Shown piece after piece: positions 1-5,915 of a DNA stretch of 11,610 nucleotides; positions within the stretch are counted from its first letter, which is position 1, and each line of letters begins with the position of its first letter. The notes beneath the pieces are model-generated. The model did no database searches. It had not been told where the DNA came from and was given only the letters and a program-made list of their open reading frames with translations. This stretch comes from an uncultured Ardenticatenia bacterium. Its GTDB lineage: Bacteria > Chloroflexota > Anaerolineae > Promineifilales > Promineifilaceae. The stretch covers positions 1 to 11,610 of the forward strand of contig CALLZA010000638.1 of the NCBI GenBank assembly GCA_937858165.1, in the 5' to 3' direction. Made by a program: the position numbers and the translations under genes.

Positions 1-195
1 CATTGCTTCCACCTGTATGTGTGACTTGTTTGTTGTCGTGATCTTGAGTGCGCTTGTGAGTTCGTGACGCGACGACGAGCAGTCTTGTTCTGTGTCTGTG
101 TTGCTGAGTTACTGATGCTGCGCCGTTATTGACTACTTGCTTTTTTTTTTTTTTTTTTTGCTCTTTTTTTTGTTTTTTTTTATTATTTTTTTTTT
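1..195. other. Non-genomic read-through noise and T-run
   Basis: This stretch is T/G-rich and ends in long T-runs (about 142-195) immediately before the Illumina P5 adapter. Read on the minus strand it is adapter, then A-run, then A/C-rich noise. That is the pattern of an Illumina read continuing past the end of a short library molecule. It contains no credible gene. Any open frame starting here, for example at 137 with a poly-Phe start, is artificial. Confidence 0.93.
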
Positions 196-265
196 AATGA
201 TACGGCGACCACCGAGATCTACACTAGATCGCTCGTCGGCAGCGTCAGATGTGTATAAGAGACAG
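196..265 (+). other. Illumina P5 / Nextera i5 adapter with Tn5 mosaic end
   Basis: Positions 196-224 are the P5 sequence (starts AATGATACGGCGACCACCGA). Positions 225-232 are an 8-base index, TAGATCGC, that matches the Nextera 501 index. Positions 233-246 are the Read 1 transposase tail, and 247-265 the 19-bp mosaic end AGATGTGTATAAGAGACAG. Genomic insert starts at 266. In frame with the first gene it translates to the contaminant peptide MIRRPPRSTL..., seen in many mis-assembled proteins. Confidence 0.98.
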
Positions 266-346
266 CGCCTGTTTCGTCAACAGCCAGAAGAGGCATTTCG
301 TGATCTCCTGCACAATCACGTCTATTATTATCGCTGGAGGCGATTT
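266..346. other. Short genomic leader of the ATP-grasp gene
   Basis: These 81 bases are the first genomic sequence. They are open in the frame of the following gene, but the frame runs back into adapter, so this openness means little. A ribosome-binding site at its 3' end marks the real start downstream. It could include the 3' end of an upstream gene; too little remains to say. Confidence 0.5.
336..340 (+). promoter_or_regulatory. Shine-Dalgarno site setting the ATP-grasp start
   Basis: GGAGG lies six bases before the ATG at 347. This strong site decides the start of the first gene, against an artefactual upstream start in the adapter. Confidence 0.8.
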
Positions 347-1543
347 ATGCAACGTCAACCGACCGTTCTCTGCCTGGCCAGCTACTACAAAGGGGCCAGC
401 TTTCTGACCGCAGCCAAAGCGCTGGGTGCGCGTGTTCTGCTGCTGACCCGCGAGAAGAACGCTGCCGAACCGTGGCCGCGCGAGAGCATCGACGAGGTGT
501 TCCTCATGCCCGACCTGCGCCGCCGGCCGGACATCCTCTACGCTGTCAGCTATTTGACCCGCGCCAACCCCGTCGACGTTATCGTGCCGCTCGATGACTA
601 CGACGTCGAGACGGCCGCCGCGCTGCGCGAGCACCTGCGCCTGCCCGGCCTGGGCGAGACCGGCGCGCGCTACTTCCGCGACAAGCTGGCCATGCGCACC
701 CAAGCCAGCGCCGCCGGCATTCCCGTCCCCCCCTTCACGCCGGTCTTCAGCTATGACCGGCTGCGCGACTACATGGCGCGCGTGCCGCCGCCGTGGGTGC
801 TGAAGCCGCGCTCCGAGGCCGGGGCGATGGGTATCAAGAAGCTCTACGACGCCGAGCAAGTCTGGCGCTGGCTCGACCAGTTGGGCGACGAGCAGTCGTT
901 CTTCCACCTGGAGCAGTTCATCCCTGGCGAGATCTACCACGTCGATTCGCTGGTTTACGACGGCCGCATCCTCTTCGCCCAACCCCATAAGTACGCCCGC
1001 CCGCCGCTGACCGTGGCCCACGACGGGGGCGTCTTCGTCAGCCGCACGCTGCCGGACGGAGATGAGGCCCGGGCTATTCTCGCTCTCAACGAGCGGCTGC
1101 TGCGGGCCTTCGGTCTGGAGCGCGGCGCGACCCACGCCGAGTTCATCCGGGGGCAGGATGGGCAGTACTACTTTTTGGAAGTGGCGGCGCGGGTGGGCGG
1201 GGCCAACATCGAGCAGCTCGTCGAAGCGGCCAGCGGACTGAACCTGTGGGGGGAGTGGGCGCGCATGGAGATTGCCTACGCCCAGGGTCAGCCGTACACC
1301 GTCGCGCCCAGCCTCCACGACTACGCCGGTATCCTCGTCTGCCTGGCCCGGCAAGAGTGGCCCGACCTGAGCGGCTACAGCGATCCGGAAGTGGTCTACC
1401 GCGTGGACAAGAAGCACCACGCCGGGCTGGTCGTCGCCTCGCCTGATCCCAACCGCGTGGAGGCGCTGCTCAACGACTACGTCAATCGCTTCGCCTACGA
1501 CTTCCTGGCCGTCTTGCCGCCGCTGGATAAAGCTCCCACTTAA
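347..1543 (+). CDS. ATP-grasp domain carboxylate-amine ligase-like protein
   Basis: This 398-residue protein has an ATP-grasp fold, a family that activates a carboxylate as an acyl-phosphate with ATP and joins it to an amine or thiol. Residues 1-100 form the Rossmann-like pre-ATP domain (VIVPLDDYDVE near 78-88). The RDK at 111-113 and GIPVPP at 124-129 open the ATP-grasp core. WVLKPRSEAGAMGIKK (150-165, Lys153) is the ATP-binding lysine region, and FIPGEIYHVD (191-200) the next conserved block. HAEF (263-266, Glu265) and FLEVAARVGGANI (276-288, Glu278) carry the metal ligands. GGAGG six bases upstream supports the ATG at 347; adapter-encoded residues before it are false. It stands alone on its strand, with no peptide or cofactor pathway gene beside it, so the substrate is unknown. 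The ATP-grasp fold is confident; the product is not. Confidence 0.9.
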   Translation: MQRQPTVLCLASYYKGASFLTAAKALGARVLLLTREKNAAEPWPRESIDEVFLMPDLRRRPDILYAVSYLTRANPVDVIVPLDDYDVETAAALREHLRLPGLGETGARYFRDKLAMRTQASAAGIPVPPFTPVFSYDRLRDYMARVPPPWVLKPRSEAGAMGIKKLYDAEQVWRWLDQLGDEQSFFHLEQFIPGEIYHVDSLVYDGRILFAQPHKYARPPLTVAHDGGVFVSRTLPDGDEARAILALNERLLRAFGLERGATHAEFIRGQDGQYYFLEVAARVGGANIEQLVEAASGLNLWGEWARMEIAYAQGQPYTVAPSLHDYAGILVCLARQEWPDLSGYSDPEVVYRVDKKHHAGLVVASPDPNRVEALLNDYVNRFAYDFLAVLPPLDKAPT

Positions 1544-1556
1544 GGAACGAAATACG

Positions 1557-1571
1557 CGACCGGCGCGGTCG
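1557..1571 (+). terminator. Possible small hairpin after the ATP-grasp stop
   Basis: CGACCG-GCG-CGGTCG can form a 6-bp stem with a 3-base loop, 13 bases past the stop at 1543. There is no T-run after it, so intrinsic termination is weakly supported. The much larger palindrome at 1629-1680 is an alternative terminator for both converging genes. Confidence 0.25.
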
Positions 1572-1628
1572 ACTGTAGGGGCAATAGTGACGCCAGCCAG
1601 GCGACCGACCAGCCCAGCGACTCAGAAA

Positions 1629-1680
1629 GAAAGTACGCGCTACGAGTTTGGAGCGCTCCAAACTCGTAGCGCGTACTTTC
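1629..1680. repeat. Perfect 52-bp palindrome between convergent genes
   Basis: Two 26-base arms are exact reverse complements with no spacer (centre between 1654 and 1655). The left arm runs GAAAGTACGCGCTACGAG... to GGAGC, and the right arm mirrors it to ...GTACTTTC. It begins 4 bases beyond the TAG of the minus-strand Tat-signal gene (1685-1687) and 85 bases past the ATP-grasp stop. A transcript from either strand would form a very stable hairpin, so it could act as a two-way terminator or mRNA 3' end guard. It may also be a copy of a mobile palindromic element. Confidence 0.93.
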
Positions 1681-1684
1681 GTCG

Positions 1685-2779
1685 CTAAATCTGGTTTTGC
1701 GCCCGATAATCGGCGATGGCCTGCCGTAGCGTGGCGCGGTTGCTGAGGGCGGCGCGGCTGGGGGCGGCCAGTTGCTGCTCGAACAGCGCGCCGACCTGGG
1801 TGGCCTGGTCGGCTGTCGTCCGCGCCCGGCCAATGACTTCATCGCGCAGCGGGCGCACCAGCCGCCGTTGCAGCGCCGGTTCGCCGTCGATGCGCTGGAG
1901 CCATACGTCGAGCGGCTGGGCGATGTTGGTGTCCAGCCCGGCGATGGTGCTCGGCGTCTCGGCCAGCAGTTTCGTCAGCGCGTCCATCACCCCGGCCGCC
2001 TTCTCGCCCGCGCCAAACGGCAGCCAGCGCCGCAGCCCGGCGAACCACTCGGCCAGCATCTCCAGGAAGTTGCCGACGCGATCCACGGCCTGCTTTAGCC
2101 AGCTTTCGACCTCGCCGTAGAAGCCGCTCATCTTCTCGGCCTGCACGCCCAGCCACTGGCGGCCGTTGTCGAGCAGGGGGATATGGGCCTCGATCTCGCT
2201 CAGCGCCAACTGCCCACCGTCCAGCCCAATCGACAGCGCCGGCACGCCACCCAACAGCTCGCCCAGCTTCTCGCCGACGACGCCCAGCCCGTTCTCCACC
2301 ACGCCGCCCAGGTCGGCCTCGTCTAGCTGCTGATAGAGCGCTACCAGGCCGCCGAGCACGCCCAGTTGCGTCCGCGCCCCGTCCAGTTCCAGTGAGAGGG
2401 CATCATGCGCGCCGCGGGCGTTGCCTTCGCCCGCCCGCGCCGCTTCCAGGTCGCGCAGCGCCTGGTCGAGTTGGGCCCTTAACTGCATATTCTCGGCCTG
2501 CGACGCGGCCAATTGGGCCAACGCGTCCCCCCCGCTGGCCTGATCGATGATCGGGGCCACGGGCGCAACCGTCGGGATCACGTCCACGACGCTGCCGATA
2601 CCGCCAATCGGGTCGGCCACGCCGATGACCGGCGTCGGGTCGGTTGAGATAATGACCGGCCCCGCGCCGCGCCGCAGAAACGCCGCGCCGCCGCCGGTGG
2701 CCGCAGCCGCCACAGCCGTCACCGTCGCCACCTTGATGAAACCACGCCGGGAAACCCCATTCGTGTCTTGTCGGGTCAT
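1685..2779 (-). CDS. Tat-signal, coiled-coil exported protein of unknown function
   Basis: The 364-residue product starts with a twin-arginine signal: SRRGFIK at 10-16, then a hydrophobic Ala/Val/Gly stretch at about 17-35. It should therefore be exported folded by the Tat system. No clear AxA cleavage site is seen, so it may stay membrane-anchored. A Pro/Ile/Val-rich linker (41-79) follows. Residues about 84-137 have heptad-like spacing (AENMQLRAQLDQALRDLEAAR) and look like a coiled coil. The remainder is mostly amphipathic helix, with Trp-rich turns (YGEVESWLKQ, 221-230; EWFAGLRRWLPF, 244-255). I recognise no catalytic domain. The ATG is favoured because the Tat motif follows it directly; AGG eight bases upstream is a weak ribosome-binding site. 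It follows era on the same strand after a 215-bp spacer, so it may have its own promoter. Its role is unknown, perhaps a structural envelope component. Confidence 0.8.
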   Translation of the reverse strand: MTRQDTNGVSRRGFIKVATVTAVAAAATGGGAAFLRRGAGPVIISTDPTPVIGVADPIGGIGSVVDVIPTVAPVAPIIDQASGGDALAQLAASQAENMQLRAQLDQALRDLEAARAGEGNARGAHDALSLELDGARTQLGVLGGLVALYQQLDEADLGGVVENGLGVVGEKLGELLGGVPALSIGLDGGQLALSEIEAHIPLLDNGRQWLGVQAEKMSGFYGEVESWLKQAVDRVGNFLEMLAEWFAGLRRWLPFGAGEKAAGVMDALTKLLAETPSTIAGLDTNIAQPLDVWLQRIDGEPALQRRLVRPLRDEVIGRARTTADQATQVGALFEQQLAAPSRAALSNRATLRQAIADYRAQNQI

Positions 2780-2914
2780 AATAAATACCTGTTACCTCGC
2801 CTAACGCTTGCGGCCATGAGCGCCGCTCGCCGCCCATCGATCAGACGGCCTGAACCCGATGCCTATTACGGACAACTTCCCCTATACGTAGCCTCGCCCC
2901 CCACCGTCGCATGT

Positions 2915-3011
2915 CAGTATCCAGTATTCAGTTGTCAGTTAGATAGTAGTCTGTGCCGCCTTCTCTGGACTGAATGCTGCATACCGCTTACTGCTCACTG
3001 CCCACTCGCAT
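2915..3011. repeat. Degenerate heptamer tracts, CAGTnnn arm then CTGnnnn arm
   Basis: Positions 2915-2942 are four contiguous 7-base units (CAGTATC, CAGTATT, CAGTTGT, CAGTTAG), followed by decayed units. Positions 2970-3004 are five exactly phased units (CTGAATG, CTGCATA, CCGCTTA, CTGCTCA, CTGCCCA), with CTCGCAT after. The two arms are roughly inverted (CAGT versus ACTG) and could pair. The tract fills the 3' half of the 2780-2994 spacer and runs into the end of era: its stop codon (2995-2997) lies inside the unit CTGCTCA. I see nothing else identifiable in the rest of the spacer. Confidence 0.85.
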
Positions 3012-3954
3012 ACCCAAACATCCGCAACAACCCCGGGTCGCGCCGCCAGTTCGGCTCGACCTTGACCCACAAATCGAGGAACACCTTGGCGTCCATGAGT
3101 TGCTCGATCTGCTCCCGTGCCGCCGCGCCGAGTTGTTTCAGTTGCGCGCCGCCCGCGCCGATGACGATGCTCTTGTGGCTATCGCGCTCGACGAAGATAT
3201 CGGCGCTAATGTAGATGGTGTTGTTGGGCCGCTCCTTGAAGTCGCGCACCTGGACGGCCGTGCCATAGGGGATTTCTTCACGTAGTTGCAGCATCAGTTG
3301 CTCGCGGATCAGTTCCGCGGCGATGTTGCGCTCGAAGATGTCGGTGATCTGCTCCGGCGGATAGTAGCGTGGCCCCTCCGGCAGCGCCGCTACCAGCCGC
3401 TCCAGCAGTTCGGCCACGCCCGTGCCCTCAGTTGCCGACAGGTGCAGCCAGGTTGCGCCGGGCAGCAGGGACGTGTAAGCCTCCGTATGGCGCAGTACGT
3501 CGGCCGCCGGCGTCGCGTCCACCTTGTTCAGCCCCATGAGGACCTTGTCTGGCCCGACGCCGGCCAGCCGCTCGGCGATCAGCCGGTCGTCCTCGCCGGG
3601 TCGTGTCGTCAGGTCCAGCAGCCACAGGACAACGTCGGCGTCGTCTAATGTCTCCAGCGCCGCCTGCACCATGAACTCGTCCAGTTCGTGGCGCGGCTGC
3701 GTGATAATGCCCGGCGTGTCGACGAAGACGATTTGATAGGTCGGCTCGGTGATGATGCCCAGTTGGCGGGTGCGCGTCGTCTGCGGTCGGTGGCTAACGG
3801 CGGCGATCTTCTGCCCCATGAGGGCGTTCATCAGTGTGCTCTTGCCCACGTTAGGCCGGCCGACCAGGGCCACAAAGCCGGAGCGGTGGCCTTCGGGCGT
3901 TTCGTAGCCGGCTGCAGTTTCGTCGATCGTCGGTTCGTCGTGTTTGTCAGTCAT
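2995..3954 (-). CDS. GTPase Era, 16S rRNA / 30S assembly factor
   Basis: Era is a small GTPase that binds the 3' end of 16S rRNA and helps 30S subunit maturation, in the cytoplasm near the membrane. The 319 residues show every signature: P-loop GRPNVGKST at 32-40, switch I with QTTRTRQ at 58-64, DTPG at 79-82, NKVD at 143-146, and SAT at 173-175. A C-terminal type II KH domain follows, with IGAGGAQLKQLG at 265-276 and WVKVEPNWRRD at 296-306. The N-terminus carries about 25 acidic residues before the G domain, longer than in E. coli Era. The tail after the usual ...GY end (ASGQ) is encoded by a heptameric repeat that also supplies the stop. It starts 5 bases after the amidase gene, with no clear ribosome-binding site, so translational coupling is likely. 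The neighbours are not the common recO, ybeY or rnc partners. Confidence 0.97.
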   Translation of the reverse strand: MTDKHDEPTIDETAAGYETPEGHRSGFVALVGRPNVGKSTLMNALMGQKIAAVSHRPQTTRTRQLGIITEPTYQIVFVDTPGIITQPRHELDEFMVQAALETLDDADVVLWLLDLTTRPGEDDRLIAERLAGVGPDKVLMGLNKVDATPAADVLRHTEAYTSLLPGATWLHLSATEGTGVAELLERLVAALPEGPRYYPPEQITDIFERNIAAELIREQLMLQLREEIPYGTAVQVRDFKERPNNTIYISADIFVERDSHKSIVIGAGGAQLKQLGAAAREQIEQLMDAKVFLDLWVKVEPNWRRDPGLLRMFGYASGQ

Positions 3955-3981
3955 AATCGTTAATCGTTCGTCGTTTGACGC
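3954..3981. repeat. Heptamer tract over the amidase stop / era start junction
   Basis: TAATCGT, TAATCGT, TCGTCGT and TTGACGC are four consecutive 7-base units. On the coding (minus) strand they read AACGACG, AACGATT, AACGATT and run directly into the era ATG. The stop codon of the amidase gene (3960-3962) and its last residues (TTND) are made from this repeat. Confidence 0.7.
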
Positions 3982-4814
3982 GTGATTCGTTCCAGTTCGT
4001 GCAACATCAGGTCGGCCCGTTCATCGCGCAGCAGCGGTAGGCGCTGGCGAGCCGGGCGCAGGGCGTCAGTATCGATCGTCGCTACGACCAGCGCCGGCTC
4101 GTGGCGCGGCCCCTCGGCCAGCAGCGTCGCGTCGGGGCCGTAGACGGTCGAGCCGCCCCAGAAGTCGCCCACATCCTCGCGGCCGACGCGGTTGACGTGG
4201 ATGACGAAATCGGTGAAAAGCAGCGCGTAGGCGCGATTGATGGCCAGAACCCTATCCGACGTGCCGGCCGCTTCCCCCTGGTTATGCTCGGCTGAGGCCG
4301 ACAGCAGCAGCAGGATATCGGCCCCGTCCTGCCAGAGCAGATAGGGCAGGCCGGCGTGCCAGAAGTCCTCGCACACCAGCAGACCCATGCTGCCGAAACG
4401 GGTGTCGAACGCCCGCGCCCGGTCGCCGTGGGCAAAGGAATAGGCCTCGTCGAACGCGCCGTAGGTCGGCAAGTAAATCTTGCGGTGGAGGTGAACCAGC
4501 CGCCCGGCCGACAGATAGGCCGCGGCGATGTAGTAGCGGTGGCGGGCGTCTTCCTCGACGAAGCTGACCACGAGATCGAGCTGGCGGCTGGCGTCGAGCA
4601 GGGCGGCGAAGGTCGGATCGGCGGCCTCGGCCCGGATGGCCACGTCGAATGCCCGGTCGCCCAGACCGTAGCCGGTCAGGGCCAATTCGGAAAAGACGAG
4701 TAGATCGACCCCGCGAGCGGTTGCTTGGGCAACCATATCGAGGTGCAGTTGCAGATTCGCGGCCACGTCGCCCAGCGTCGGCGCTATCTGCCCCAAGCCT
4801 ACGGTGAATTCCAT
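3960..4814 (-). CDS. Carbon-nitrogen hydrolase (nitrilase family), like the NadE glutaminase domain
   Basis: This 284-residue enzyme has the full Glu-Lys-Cys catalytic set of the nitrilase superfamily, which hydrolyses amides or nitriles through a cysteine thioester. Glu43 is in FSELALTGYG (41-50), Lys112 in HRKIYLPTYG (110-119), and Cys148 in LLVCEDFWHAG (145-155). The K..LPTYG.FDE block (112-123) and the CED.W pattern resemble the amidase domain of glutamine-dependent NAD synthetase more than plant nitrilases or omega-amidase. The protein has no synthetase half. It could supply ammonia to a separate NadE, or be a general amidase; that choice is inference. It lies between the Lgt-like gene (77-bp gap) and era (5-bp gap) on the same strand, probably as one operon. 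No Shine-Dalgarno is visible; a -10-like TACAAT ends 6 bases before the ATG. A later in-frame Met27 would lose the first strand of the fold, so 4814 is preferred. Confidence 0.88.
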   Translation of the reverse strand: MEFTVGLGQIAPTLGDVAANLQLHLDMVAQATARGVDLLVFSELALTGYGLGDRAFDVAIRAEAADPTFAALLDASRQLDLVVSFVEEDARHRYYIAAAYLSAGRLVHLHRKIYLPTYGAFDEAYSFAHGDRARAFDTRFGSMGLLVCEDFWHAGLPYLLWQDGADILLLLSASAEHNQGEAAGTSDRVLAINRAYALLFTDFVIHVNRVGREDVGDFWGGSTVYGPDATLLAEGPRHEPALVVATIDTDALRPARQRLPLLRDERADLMLHELERITRQTTND

Positions 4815-4820
4815 GCCGCC

Positions 4821-4849
4821 ATTGTATCAGAACACGGTGCAGATATCTA
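4821..4849 (-). promoter_or_regulatory. Putative sigma-70-type promoter of the amidase gene (leaderless)
   Basis: On the minus strand TAGATA (4849-4844), a 17-base spacer and TACAAT (4826-4821) match -35 and -10 consensus at 4/6 and 5/6. The ATG starts 7 bases after the -10 box, about where transcription would begin. Together with the missing ribosome-binding site, this suggests a leaderless message. Confidence 0.5.
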
Positions 4850-4891
4850 CCCAGATAGAACAAAAGTTCTAATTACCGCTGAACAGGATGA

Positions 4892-5674
4892 TTACTGCCC
4901 GCTCCGCTTTCTTAACCCATCCACACCTATCGCTATACTCGCTGCCGCCAACAGCCCTAACTCCATCAGGAAGTCCAGCCGCGCCCCCAACACCGCCCGT
5001 GACGGATCGCCGCGGCCCAGCGCCACAACGATGTGCACCACCGCCAGCCCGCCGAGTGTCGTCCAGACGAGCGCCGCCGGACGTAGCCGCGCCGCCGCCC
5101 ACCAGACCACGGCGAAAACGGCCAGCGCGCCCACCACCCCGCCGATCTGCGTTCGATAGCGCAGGGCGAAGACGCCGGTGTCGTCGGGTAGATCGCCGGC
5201 CCACAGTCCGGGTGGGGCCGCGCGCCCGAAGGCGCACCCCTCCACGGCGCACGCTGCCCAGCCGAACGCCACCAGCAGCGCCAAGCCCGGCGCAAACAGC
5301 GCGGCATGGCGCAGGAACGGCCGCCCGCTCAGCCGCGCCCACAGCCACAGCGCCGCCAGCCCACCCACCAACGCGCCGTGGTAGTTCAACCCACCCAGCC
5401 ACACCTGCGCTGTCTCGGTCGGGTTCTCGGCGAAGTAGGCCGCGTTGAGCCAGACGTAGACCGCCCGCCCGCCCACCAGCGCCCCACCTGCCGCCGTCAA
5501 CGCTCCATCCAGCCACGCTCCAGTTCCCTCTCCCAGAGGGAGAGGGTTAGGGAGAGTGTCTTTGCGCCGCGCCCTCCACGCCGTCACCGCCAGTGCCGCC
5601 ATCACCCCCAGACCCAGCACCACACTGTAGCCATATAAGAAGAAGGGGCCATACCGTCCCCAGATAGGAGCCAT
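4892..5674 (-). CDS. Lgt-like integral membrane protein (prolipoprotein diacylglyceryl transferase family)
   Basis: The 260-residue product has about seven hydrophobic segments and the layout of Lgt, which moves diacylglycerol from phosphatidylglycerol onto the lipobox cysteine of prolipoproteins. Visible marks are FFLYGYSVVLGLG (11-23), GGRAVYVWL (68-76), WLGGLNYHGALVGG (92-105, His99 aligning with E. coli His103), GCAFGR (146-151) and a late RGDPSR (221-226). The signature that reads GRxGNFxNGE in E. coli is here GWAACAVEGC (138-147), so the usual catalytic Arg, Asn and Glu are replaced by Trp, Cys and Cys. It may be a paralogue with changed chemistry rather than the housekeeping enzyme. 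Residues about 38-50 (DTLPNPLPLGEGT) are an in-frame copy of a palindromic repeat. The open frame extends upstream to 6025, but hydrophobicity and homology start only at Met 5674. It heads the minus-strand run with the amidase and era. Confidence 0.75.
   Translation of the reverse strand: MAPIWGRYGPFFLYGYSVVLGLGVMAALAVTAWRARRKDTLPNPLPLGEGTGAWLDGALTAAGGALVGGRAVYVWLNAAYFAENPTETAQVWLGGLNYHGALVGGLAALWLWARLSGRPFLRHAALFAPGLALLVAFGWAACAVEGCAFGRAAPPGLWAGDLPDDTGVFALRYRTQIGGVVGALAVFAVVWWAAARLRPAALVWTTLGGLAVVHIVVALGRGDPSRAVLGARLDFLMELGLLAAASIAIGVDGLRKRSGQ
5522..5558. repeat. Palindromic repeat inserted in frame in the Lgt-like gene
   Basis: CCCTCTCCC (5526-5534), a 3-base loop AGA, and GGGAGAGGG (5538-5546) form a perfect hairpin. 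A further GGGAGAG (5550-5556) follows after TTA. On the coding strand the unit reads CTCCCTAACCCTCTCCCTCT and continues GGGAGAGGG, translated NPLPLGEG. This peptide is typical of an intergenic palindromic repeat found in many bacterial genomes. It adds about 12 codons after the first membrane segment without a frameshift. Confidence 0.85.
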
Positions 5675-5680
5675 GCCGCA

Positions 5681-5709
5681 AGAGTAACCGCGCCCCCAGC
5701 GACAGGCAA
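5681..5709 (-). promoter_or_regulatory. Putative promoter of the Lgt-like gene (leaderless)
   Basis: On the minus strand TTGCCT (5709-5704), a 17-base spacer and TACTCT (5686-5681) match -35 and -10 consensus at 4/6 each. The -10 box ends 6 bases before the ATG and no ribosome-binding site is visible, the same geometry as at the amidase gene. Confidence 0.4.
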
Positions 5710-5715
5710 TAAGAC

Positions 5716-5743
5716 AGTGACGAACGACGAGCGACGAGTGGAA
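5716..5743. repeat. Heptamer tract in the divergent intergenic region
   Basis: AGTGACG, AACGACG, AGCGACG and AGTGGAA are four phased 7-base units with core nnCGACG. The unit AACGACG also occurs on the minus strand at the amidase/era junction, linking the two tracts. Confidence 0.6.
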
Positions 5744-5749
5744 GAGCTT

Positions 5750-5767
5750 ACGCCAAGAACGCCAAGA
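5750..5767. repeat. Tandem 9-bp repeat ACGCCAAGA x2
   Basis: Two identical adjacent copies, at 5750-5758 and 5759-5767, are followed by a partial reversed sequence (GGCGTT). The motif lies in the 241-bp spacer (5675-5915) between the divergent Lgt-like and mgsA genes, between their predicted promoters. No small gene is convincing here. Confidence 0.65.
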
Positions 5768-5832
5768 GGCGTTGCTCCTTTGTTTTCGCTCTTTGCCCAC
5801 TGGGCGTCCTTTGGGTGAGCTCCTCCTACCGC

Positions 5833-5860
5833 TTGCGACCCCGCCCGAACGTCGTACAAT
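5833..5860 (+). promoter_or_regulatory. Putative sigma-70-type promoter of mgsA
   Basis: TTGCGA (5833-5838), a 16-base spacer and TACAAT (5855-5860) match the -35 and -10 consensus at 4/6 and 5/6. Transcription would begin near 5867, giving an mgsA leader of about 50 bases. It could also serve ilvE, 47 bases after mgsA. Confidence 0.55.
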
Positions 5861-5905
5861 ACCTCTAACCCATAAGGCGGCTGGTTGCCCCTTGCCTGGC
5901 CGACC

Positions 5906-5909
5906 GGAG
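5906..5909 (+). promoter_or_regulatory. Shine-Dalgarno site setting the mgsA start
   Basis: GGAG lies six bases before the ATG at 5916. This favours 5916 over the internal Met at 5949 and over upstream starts with non-homologous sequence. Confidence 0.75.
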
Positions 5910-5915
5910 CGAATC

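Noticed and set aside
137..346. N-terminal extension of the ATP-grasp protein with a poly-Phe start
   Set aside because: It is translated from the T-run and Illumina adapter; the ribosome-binding site at 336-340 points to the ATG at 347.
245..1420. Long minus-strand open frame opposite the ATP-grasp gene
   Set aside because: It begins in the adapter end, has no family motif, and is a stop-poor shadow expected in GC-rich coding DNA.
2915..3011. CRISPR-like array
   Set aside because: Units are 7 bp, contiguous and degenerate, without spacers or cas genes.
4892..5515. Several other-frame open stretches opposite or overlapping the Lgt-like gene
   Set aside because: Arg/Pro/Ala-rich composition typical of shifted GC-rich frames; only one frame shows membrane segments and Lgt motifs.
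5772..5915. Upstream extension of mgsA
   Set aside because: It overlaps the promoter-like sequence and lacks homology; GGAG sits right before 5916.
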